Origin: Pseudomonadales bacterium
Lineage (GTDB): Bacteria > Pseudomonadota > Gammaproteobacteria > Pseudomonadales > DC-out160
Reading direction: 5' to 3'
NCBI GenBank assembly: GCA_016765265.1
Contig: JAESQG010000093.1
Span: 1-12,906 of the forward strand
Length of the DNA: 12,906 bases
Both the position numbers and the translations under genes were made by a program. The notes under the pieces were generated by a model. That model worked only from the letters and a program-made list of their open reading frames with translations, made no database searches and was not told the DNA's origin. Of the stretch, positions 6,873 through 12,906 are shown in pieces (position 1 is the first letter of the stretch; each line of letters begins with the position of its first letter).

Positions 6873-9014
6873 TTATATTTTACCTCCCATCGGCGTACTC
6901 CTGAGGCCTTTACGACCCAACTTTGATTCTAATAAGCTCTCAAATTCCTCTTTAGGTAATGGTTTGCTAAAATAATACCCCTGGAAATAATCGCATAGCA
7001 TATCGGTTAAGCTTAACATTTGCTTTTCGGTTTCAACCCCTTCTGCCACTACTTTTAATGACAAGCCTTTGGCTAGGGCAACGATAGCCTGCACTATCGC
7101 ATTGCCCTCTATGCTATCCATATTCTCAATAAAACTTCTATCTATTTTAAGTACATTAAGTGGAATCTTGGTCAGATAACTCATAGATGAGTAGCCCGTT
7201 CCGAAATCATCCAAAGCAATCCCTATCCCTAGATCATGTATATCGCAGAGGCGTTTAATATTTCTTTCAGTGTGATCCATCAATAGGCTTTCGGTGATTT
7301 CCAATTCGAGACGAGAGGAAGCGATACCTATTTCGGTTACTGTTTTATTAAGAAAATTAATAATTCCATCGTCCTTAAACTGTTTAACGGAGACGTTAAC
7401 GGAAATAGTAAAATCATCTGGGAGGTTAAACCTTTCTTCCCACGATTTAATCGACTTACAGGCTTCCTCAATCACCCATTCACCAATTTGTTCAATCATA
7501 TCGGTTTCTTCAGCTATAGGGATAAACTTGTCGGGTGGAATCATTTCCCCGTCAGGGGCCCAACGCAACAATACCTCAACTCCCGTAGTAGCGTTGTCTG
7601 TCATTCTTATTTGAGGCTGGTAGTGAAGAAAGAAATCCATTTTTTTCACACTTTCTCGCAATTTCGATTCAGTGTCCACAGCCTCTTCCAGCTCCTTCTC
7701 CATTCCTATGTGGAATACTTGGTAACAATTTCTCCCTTCTCTTTTGGCACGATACATTGCCGTATCAGCCTTTTTAATCAAATCAATGGCATCTTTGGCC
7801 ATCTCCGGATAATAGACGATACCGATGCTCGCTCCAATATACACTTGGTGTCCCAGTATCTCAAAACTGCCAGAAAGGGAGTCGATTATTTTATCCGATA
7901 TGCGCTCTGCAACTTCTAATATATTAAAACCCTGTATAACTATAGTAAATTCATCTCCACCCAGACGACAGACCACATCCGCGTCGCGAACGCAGTTCTT
8001 CATTCTTTCAGTTGCTTCTTTCAATAGCTGATCACCGGCCTCGTGACCTAAGGAATCGTTCACCTGTTTAAAGCGATCTAAATCTATAAATAATAATGCA
8101 AAAGTCTTTTCAGTATAATCACTTCTAGAGACCGCATGCTGTATGGTAACGTTAAAAAGGTTACGGTTTCCTAATCCCGTCAAACTGTCGTACTGAGCCA
8201 TGTAATTGAGCTGTGCTTCAATTTTTCTCCTTTCAGTAATATCTTTAAATATCAGAACCACTCCAGAAAACTCATTTTCCTTTGAGCTAACCGGGGTAGC
8301 CGTATATTCCACAGGAATAATATTATCTAAACTTGTTTTAAAGGCACCCACTTCCGTTTGATATTTCCTCCCCTTACTACAATATTTGTAGATCTTGGAT
8401 TTGGACCATTCAAAGTGTTCGAACCCAGTAGTAGAAACAAGGATCTTGTTACCCAAAGATGTACCTTCCATCCCTCCAGGTTCATATCCAAGCACCATCT
8501 CTGCCGCAGGATTTGCAAAGGTCACCAAACCCAAAGCATCAACACCCAATATTCCTTCTCCCACCGACTTCAGTAATAGTTCATTACTAGTCTTAAGCTG
8601 GTCGACTTCTCTGAGTGAATGTTCTAACATTTTTTTCTGGCGATCGATCTCCATAAAAAGTTTAACTTTACTGATAAGAACAATGGGCTCGATGGGTTTT
8701 TGAAGAAAATCGATCCCACCGCTTTCGTAGCCTTTAAAAATATATGACTGATCCTCATTGATTGCTGTAACAAATATTATTGGAATATGGCGAGTCTTCC
8801 GCCTAGCACGAATTAGCTCAGCGACTTCAAACCCGTCCATATCGGGCATTTGTACATCGAGTAGCACGAGAGACACATCAAACTGTAATAGCGTTTTCAA
8901 CGCTTCCTCACCGGAAGTCGCTGTCAAAAGATCGACAGACAGATCACACAACAGGGATTCTAACGCTACCAAGTTAGCACTTTTATCATCAACTAAGAGA
9001 ATGCGTTGTTGCAT
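6873..9014 (-). CDS. Response regulator REC-PAS-GGDEF-EAL (c-di-GMP turnover)
   Basis: The 713-residue cytoplasmic protein combines four domains. REC (1-122) has D9-D10, phosphoacceptor D53, T83 and K106-P107. PAS (about 143-260) follows a short coiled coil. GGDEF (about 270-435) has the signature LGGDEF (351-356) intact and an inhibitory I-site RDAD (343-346) five residues before it. EAL (about 450-695) shows EVLLRW (480-485) in place of EALLRW, plus N540, E572 in LEITES, DDFGTG (602-607), K623, AEGVET (657-662) and QGYYFSKP. The diguanylate cyclase and phosphodiesterase residues are therefore both present, and the EVL variant keeps the catalytic Glu. It probably makes or breaks c-di-GMP depending on REC phosphorylation and on the PAS ligand. 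The ATG at 9014 gives the usual QRILLVDD start but has a weak ribosome-binding site. The frame also contains an upstream 17-codon ORF. It lies 131 bp after cheB. Confidence 0.93.
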   Translation of the reverse strand: MQQRILLVDDKSANLVALESLLCDLSVDLLTATSGEEALKTLLQFDVSLVLLDVQMPDMDGFEVAELIRARRKTRHIPIIFVTAINEDQSYIFKGYESGGIDFLQKPIEPIVLISKVKLFMEIDRQKKMLEHSLREVDQLKTSNELLLKSVGEGILGVDALGLVTFANPAAEMVLGYEPGGMEGTSLGNKILVSTTGFEHFEWSKSKIYKYCSKGRKYQTEVGAFKTSLDNIIPVEYTATPVSSKENEFSGVVLIFKDITERRKIEAQLNYMAQYDSLTGLGNRNLFNVTIQHAVSRSDYTEKTFALLFIDLDRFKQVNDSLGHEAGDQLLKEATERMKNCVRDADVVCRLGGDEFTIVIQGFNILEVAERISDKIIDSLSGSFEILGHQVYIGASIGIVYYPEMAKDAIDLIKKADTAMYRAKREGRNCYQVFHIGMEKELEEAVDTESKLRESVKKMDFFLHYQPQIRMTDNATTGVEVLLRWAPDGEMIPPDKFIPIAEETDMIEQIGEWVIEEACKSIKSWEERFNLPDDFTISVNVSVKQFKDDGIINFLNKTVTEIGIASSRLELEITESLLMDHTERNIKRLCDIHDLGIGIALDDFGTGYSSMSYLTKIPLNVLKIDRSFIENMDSIEGNAIVQAIVALAKGLSLKVVAEGVETEKQMLSLTDMLCDYFQGYYFSKPLPKEEFESLLESKLGRKGLRSTPMGGKI

Positions 9015-9026
9015 ACTGATATTACT

Positions 9027-9080
9027 TTACACCTGTCGCATGGTATCAATCTTATACATTGCAGAAATAATATTATTCAT
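9027..9080 (-). CDS. Possible 17-residue leader ORF, in frame with the GGDEF-EAL gene
   Basis: ATG at 9080 opens a 17-codon ORF, MNNIISAMYKIDTMRQV, ending in TAA at 9027-9029. A good ribosome-binding sequence, GGAGTGGAG, lies just upstream, better than anything before the main ATG at 9014. The ORF is in the same frame as the large gene; the TAA is followed by four sense codons and then ATG 9014. It could be a leader peptide that couples translation, a remnant of an older N-terminal extension, or chance. The peptide resembles nothing I know. Confidence 0.25.
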   Translation of the reverse strand: MNNIISAMYKIDTMRQV

Positions 9081-9110
9081 AAACTCCACTCCAAAGAATC
9101 CTTCAACTAT

Positions 9111-9164
9111 TAGTAATAGCCAACAACATAGTAATAGCCAACAAGTTAGTAATGGCTAGCAAGT
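9111..9164. repeat. Three tandem 18-bp units over the 3' end of cheB
   Basis: There are three head-to-tail 18-bp units on the plus strand: tagtaatagccaacaaca (9111-9128), tagtaatagccaacaagt (9129-9146) and tagtaatggctagcaagt (9147-9164). The first two differ only at the last two bases; the third has three further changes. The third unit encodes the last residues of CheB (LASHY), and its TAA stop (9146-9148) falls at the boundary between the second and third units. Because 18 is a multiple of three, extra units would be read in frame if the stop were lost. Confidence 0.85.
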
Positions 9165-9739
9165 TCGTTCAGCTTTCTAGCCATTAGCTTTAAGCTTAGA
9201 ACAAAATCGGCGGTAGTAATCTTTAAAGCTGATTCAGGCATAGTAGGCATTTCAGCCTCTTCAGGTGATTGCACGATTATTTTCCCGCCCTGCTCTTTTA
9301 TATACTTCGTACCCCTAGCACCATCGTCATTAGCTCCTGTCAGTATAATACCCAGCAAATGAGCACCATACACATCAGCAGCACTCTCAAATAAGACATC
9401 TATAGAAGGGCGACAATAGTTAACCTTTGGTGAAATGCAGAGTGAAAGCGTTTGATCTGCCTCAACAAGTAAATGATAATTTGGAGGTGCTAAGTACACA
9501 ACACTCGGTAACACTGGCTGTTTCTCCTCAGCTTCCTGTACCGGGATTCTAGAGTGGTGGTTCAACACTTCAATCACTCCCCCTCGAGCAGTTCTCTCCT
9601 GATGCAGAACCACTAATATCGGCAATTGAAAAGGGCTAGACAAATCTGACAATAAGCACTCCAAAGCCTGAATACCGCCCCAAGATGCTCCAATTACGAT
9701 TGCGCCTTTCGTCTGCGTAGTTTGATTTTGGATTGGCAC
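9146..9739 (-). CDS. cheB: CheB-type methylesterase domain protein (no receiver)
   Basis: The 197-residue product is the CheB catalytic domain alone. The serine-hydrolase residues are in place: GASWGG (S19), VVLHQE (H46) and ILTGANDDGARG (D139, equivalent to D286 of enteric CheB). VVYLAPPNYHLLV and the later GGKIIVQSPEEAEMPTMP are further family motifs. CheB removes methyl groups from, or deamidates, glutamyl side chains of chemoreceptors. Here the regulatory receiver domain is absent, so activity cannot be controlled by its own phosphorylation. The start is GTG at 9739, sharing one base with the TAG stop of cheR, which implies coupled translation. The GANDD sequence departs from the common GMGxD. 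Short CheB domains next to CheR are frequent beside hybrid sensor proteins, and the target may be the receptor-like protein encoded just upstream. The gene name is by family only. Confidence 0.9.
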   Translation of the reverse strand: MPIQNQTTQTKGAIVIGASWGGIQALECLLSDLSSPFQLPILVVLHQERTARGGVIEVLNHHSRIPVQEAEEKQPVLPSVVYLAPPNYHLLVEADQTLSLCISPKVNYCRPSIDVLFESAADVYGAHLLGIILTGANDDGARGTKYIKEQGGKIIVQSPEEAEMPTMPESALKITTADFVLSLKLMARKLNELASHY

Positions 9740-10572
9740 TATTTCACCAACTGATAAATTTTATACTCATCGTCTATCTCCCTAAAATCATCCCGCCCCT
9801 CGTAAAAGTCCAAAGTTTCTTTCGTCCCTAGACACAAAAAACCACCCAAATCGAGACACTCATGAAAAAGCTTGAACACTTTATTTTGCAAAGCACGATT
9901 AAAATAGATCAGAACATTTCGACACATGACTATTTGCATTTCACCAAAGACATAGTCAGTGGCAAGGTCATGCTCAGTAAATACGATATTATCCATTATA
10001 CTTTGTGTCATTATGAAATGATCATAGGCTTCACAATAGTAAGAGGAGAGAGATTTTTTTCCACCTGCATTAATATAATTTTCTGAATATTCCCTCAGGC
10101 ATTGAGCTGGATAAATTCCTTTTTTGGCTTTTTCTAACACCACACGATTAATATCTGTTGCATATATCATGGCTCTTTGTCTTAAACCCTCCTCGTCTAA
10201 CAGTATATTCATAGAGTACGCTTCTTCTCCTGTAGCACATCCGGCATGCCATATTTTAAGGTGTGGGTAAGAATAAAGAGGGTTTATCACTCTTTCACGT
10301 AATGAAGCATAAAACCCGGGATCCCGAAACATCTCTGTTACATTAGTGGTTATCTCATCAATAAAGCGCGCAAACAACTCTTTGTCCCGGGTAATGTAAT
10401 AGGGTAGATCTTCTATGCTAGGATTATCTTTTTGACGTACAAAATAAAATAAGCGGCGTTTCATCGACGCCGAAGAATAACCTCTAAAGTCGTATCCCCA
10501 CTTGGAATATATCGCTTCAAGCAGGATCTTAATATTTAACTCTTCTTTTTCGTTAGTATAGGTCGCAGACAA
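9739..10572 (-). CDS. cheR: CheR-type methyltransferase
   Basis: The 277-residue product is a SAM-dependent CheR methyltransferase. Motifs are the N-terminal helical domain with GYDFRGYSSASMKRRL (26-41), TTNVTEMFRDP (75-85), the SAM-binding WHAGCATGEEAYS (108-120), ATDIN (138-142) and CRNVLIYF (217-224). The length is that of a single-domain CheR, with no TPR or PAS. The family methylates glutamates of chemoreceptors using S-adenosylmethionine. The start is TTG at 10572. GGCGGGG lies seven bases before it, and an ATG at 10577 is out of frame and soon stopped, so TTG is well supported. The gene begins four bases after the stop of the receptor-like gene and overlaps cheB by one base, forming one operon. 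The substrate may be the upstream HAMP-GAF protein or a separate MCP. No MCP is visible here. Confidence 0.93.
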   Translation of the reverse strand: MSATYTNEKEELNIKILLEAIYSKWGYDFRGYSSASMKRRLFYFVRQKDNPSIEDLPYYITRDKELFARFIDEITTNVTEMFRDPGFYASLRERVINPLYSYPHLKIWHAGCATGEEAYSMNILLDEEGLRQRAMIYATDINRVVLEKAKKGIYPAQCLREYSENYINAGGKKSLSSYYCEAYDHFIMTQSIMDNIVFTEHDLATDYVFGEMQIVMCRNVLIYFNRALQNKVFKLFHECLDLGGFLCLGTKETLDFYEGRDDFREIDDEYKIYQLVK

Positions 10573-10576
10573 ACCA

Positions 10577-12906
10577 TTACCCCGCCTTTCCTAACCACAC
10601 TTTAATAATACCAATTAGCTTTTTAACGTTAACCGGTTTTGTTAGATAATCATTAGCACCCACTTCTAGGCACTTTATTCGATCCTCGTTCATAGCCTTT
10701 GCCGTGACAGCTATAATGGGTAAATCGTTAAATTCATTTTTAGACCGAATAATACGAATGGCTTCGTAGCCATCCATCTCAGGCATCATGATGTCCATCA
10801 GTACAAGGTCGTAAGCTCTATTTCTATTATCATCCTTCCCTGCGTTAACAGAAACGTCCCCCAATATTTTGTCTACAGCCTCTTTACCATTCATAGCGGT
10901 ATCTAAACTCATACCACATTCTTCAAGAATTGCTGTCAATGAATACAGGTTTCGCGCATCATCATCAACCAATAGAACCCGCTTACCTTCAAGAGGGGAG
11001 CTTGCATCACTGTCACGCATCGCCGCAGAATTGGTCACCTCACCACGATCAAATTTCTCGTTTTTTGACCCTTCATTTATCGAGTGTTTAGTATCTCTAT
11101 TTTCTATCACTGTTTCAGTTCTCTGTAGACCTACCCAATTAAGAAACAAAGCCGCTTCGTCATGTACCCGTCGCATACCCGTGCCTGCCTTCAAAATTAT
11201 GCGATCAGCATATTGCGTTAGTTTCTTTTCAAGATCGACACTAACGTCCATTGCCGTGTAAATAATGATAGGCGTATTTCTCACCTTCTTCATCATCCTT
11301 AGCTCTTTAAGTAGCGTAAGTCCGTCACAATCAGCTAAATTCAAATCCAGTACAATACAGTCGTAGTCTTTAGATTCTAGTATGGCTTTTGTCTCATGAC
11401 CCGATACTACAAGATCAACCTCCGCGGCATGATCTGCAAACTTTTCTCGTAACGCATCACCCTGAACAACATCATCTTCTATTATCAACAAACGTTTTAT
11501 GCTAACAGACAGATCATTCTTAATCTGAGAAAATAGTAAATTAATTTTATCATGTCGTACGGGTTTATGGAGATAATTAACGGCACCCAAATTTATTGCG
11601 TTTTCCGACGCTGTACTTCCTGATAAGACGTGTACTGGAATATTTTTTAACAACATATCATCATTGAGGTATTCTATGAATTCGTCACCCGACATACCCG
11701 GCAACCCCATATCCAAAATAATAGCCGCAGGTACCTTCAACTTTATATAATCAACAGCATCCTCAGCACAACGCATCAGTACCGATTTCACACAAAATTC
11801 ATTCGCTACTTCCTCCAGTACAGCGGAAAATTTAGCATCATCTTCAACAATCATCAGTAGACCAGGATCAAGCTCTCTTTGTCTGTTATCCGTTTTTATT
11901 GAGCCAGCGTCTTTAGATGAATCTTTTTTATTAACATCTCTAGATTCTTCTAGTGCTTTATTTTTTTCTAATATTATAGTGTTTCGCTCATCAAGCAGTC
12001 TCGAACGCTCTTCAAGCTCTTCATTCAACACCTTTAACTCTTCTTGTTGTGCTTGTAAATTTCCTTCAGAGACTCGCAACACCTGCGCCTGTTTTTCTAA
12101 TTCCTCATTCGCTGTCTTTAGTTCTTCCTGCTGCGACTCCAAGGTTTGCGTCTGCATTCGCGTTGTTAGAAGCATTTTGTTAAGCTGCACCCTAGATTGG
12201 ACAGAATGAACAGCTATTGCGATCCCTTCAGCGCCCTTTTCAATAAAGGCTAGCGCATCTGATGGAAAAGGATCAAATACTCCCAGCTCCAAAACTCCCT
12301 TGACTACATCATTGTGTAACAATGGCACGAGGAATAGGTGATTAGCATTGAGTGAACCAATGCCCGCAGATATCTCCATATACCCTTCAGGAACATCGTC
12401 CACCAATATTGCTTTTTTCTCTAGACCGCACTGACCAACCAAAGATTCCCCTAACTTAAAAGAGACATCTTTGCTTATAAGCGAACGATAGGCGTAGCTG
12501 GAAATGAGGTTAAGTTGACCATCCACCAATTCATAAAATGCCCCCACCAATGAATCTACTTCTTGGTTCATGTTGATCAACACCCGACTAGCCAATTCCT
12601 CTAACGATAACTCACCTCGCAATACTTCATTTAATTTGGAAGACCGGTAGAGTACCAGATCCTTAACCCGATTTTTCTGATTCTGCTCCCGCAAACTGTT
12701 ACGCATTGTCTTTAATGCATGTCCTAATCGCCCCATCTCATTATGGCTATTGGTTTCAATTTTTATATTAATATCCCATCGCCCGCGACCGATATCATTC
12801 GCTATACTGATCCCATTTTCTATACTCTCAGTAATGAGTCGCGCAAACCAAACAGCCAATAGAACTATTAAAACTAGCACCCAGGAGCCGACCATAACGT
12901 CTCGTC
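10577..12906 (-). CDS. HAMP-GAF-coiled coil-REC-REC-REC protein lacking a kinase core (5' end outside window)
   Basis: Residues are counted from the Met at 12895, but the frame runs on to the right edge (R-D-V before it), so the true N-terminus, probably a periplasmic sensor with TM1, is missing. Visible parts in order are TM2 (about 2-20), HAMP (about 20-72), GAF (about 95-232) and a coiled coil (about 235-320) with two QQEELK..NEELE repeats 28 residues apart. After a short polar linker (about 320-345) come REC1 (EDD351-353, D395, S425, K444), REC2 (EDD473-475, D517, T547, K569), a charged linker (591-637) and REC3 (DDD644-646, D701, T731, K753). In the well-known hybrid kinases with this layout, HisKA and HATPase_c sit between the coiled coil and REC1. 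Here neither an H-box nor N/G boxes are present. All three receivers keep their phosphoacceptor. It heads the cheR-cheB operon. It may be a scaffold, a phosphate sink or a partner of a separate kinase. Confidence 0.9.
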   Translation of the reverse strand, partial: RDVMVGSWVLVLIVLLAVWFARLITESIENGISIANDIGRGRWDINIKIETNSHNEMGRLGHALKTMRNSLREQNQKNRVKDLVLYRSSKLNEVLRGELSLEELASRVLINMNQEVDSLVGAFYELVDGQLNLISSYAYRSLISKDVSFKLGESLVGQCGLEKKAILVDDVPEGYMEISAGIGSLNANHLFLVPLLHNDVVKGVLELGVFDPFPSDALAFIEKGAEGIAIAVHSVQSRVQLNKMLLTTRMQTQTLESQQEELKTANEELEKQAQVLRVSEGNLQAQQEELKVLNEELEERSRLLDERNTIILEKNKALEESRDVNKKDSSKDAGSIKTDNRQRELDPGLLMIVEDDAKFSAVLEEVANEFCVKSVLMRCAEDAVDYIKLKVPAAIILDMGLPGMSGDEFIEYLNDDMLLKNIPVHVLSGSTASENAINLGAVNYLHKPVRHDKINLLFSQIKNDLSVSIKRLLIIEDDVVQGDALREKFADHAAEVDLVVSGHETKAILESKDYDCIVLDLNLADCDGLTLLKELRMMKKVRNTPIIIYTAMDVSVDLEKKLTQYADRIILKAGTGMRRVHDEAALFLNWVGLQRTETVIENRDTKHSINEGSKNEKFDRGEVTNSAAMRDSDASSPLEGKRVLLVDDDARNLYSLTAILEECGMSLDTAMNGKEAVDKILGDVSVNAGKDDNRNRAYDLVLMDIMMPEMDGYEAIRIIRSKNEFNDLPIIAVTAKAMNEDRIKCLEVGANDYLTKPVNVKKLIGIIKVWLGKAG
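10580..10586 (-). promoter_or_regulatory. Ribosome-binding site deciding the TTG start of cheR
   Basis: The minus-strand sequence GGCGGGG overlaps the last codons of the receptor-like gene and lies seven bases before TTG 10572. The ATG at 10577-10575 is out of frame with CheR and stops after a dozen codons, so this site supports the TTG start. Confidence 0.5.

Noticed and set aside
7744..7760. Sigma54-like TTGGCACG...TTGC on the plus strand
   Set aside because: The spacing is one base off the -24/-12 consensus, it lies inside the GGDEF coding region, and it points at no plus-strand gene.
11979..12209. Serine/cysteine-rich plus-strand ORF in the coiled-coil region
   Set aside because: It is a shadow of the Glu/Leu-rich repeat codons on the minus strand.

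Overview
The window reads as chromosomal DNA of a Gram-negative bacterium, most likely a marine or aquatic gammaproteobacterium. The basis is moderate to low GC, a Lol-type lipoprotein, a dense set of c-di-GMP, chemotaxis-like and receiver-domain genes, and HDOD and COG1033 RND-type proteins. This taxonomic call is inference. There are no rRNA or tRNA genes, CRISPR arrays, integrases or transposases. Ten protein genes are well supported, two of them cut by the window edges, and there is one doubtful leader ORF.

Left block, minus strand (1-1740): a secreted protein with an Ig-like domain and a C-terminal membrane segment, followed by a lipoprotein truncated at the left edge. The lipoprotein carries a duplicated module ending in an acidic DxDxDG loop, then the start of a PKD-like domain. 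The two genes are 48 bp apart and probably co-transcribed. A divergent region (1741-2026) separates them from the plus-strand pair of an HDOD protein (2027-2881) and a metallo-beta-lactamase-fold hydrolase (2895-3776). That pair converges on a minus-strand RND/MMPL exporter (3834-6149).

Right block, all minus strand, read from right to left: a receptor-like protein (HAMP, GAF, coiled coil, three receivers; N-terminus outside the window), a CheR methyltransferase, a CheB methylesterase domain, a REC-PAS-GGDEF-EAL protein, a stand-alone CheY-like receiver and then the exporter. The first three are tightly packed (4 bp gap, then 1 bp overlap) and are surely an operon. The next three follow after gaps of 131, 213 and 147 bp.

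The main observation is that the receptor-like protein has the domain order of a large hybrid histidine kinase except that the kinase core is missing. The coiled coil runs through a linker of about 26 residues straight into the first receiver, with no HisKA or HATPase_c. The right block therefore encodes five receivers with intact phosphoacceptor aspartates and no kinase. Either a kinase elsewhere feeds them, or the receptor works as a scaffold or phosphate sink. Smaller points are an in-frame 17-codon leader ORF before the GGDEF-EAL gene, an 18-bp triplicate repeat over the cheB stop codon, an AT-only dyad upstream of the cheY-like gene, and a long open N-terminal extension on the Ig-like gene.
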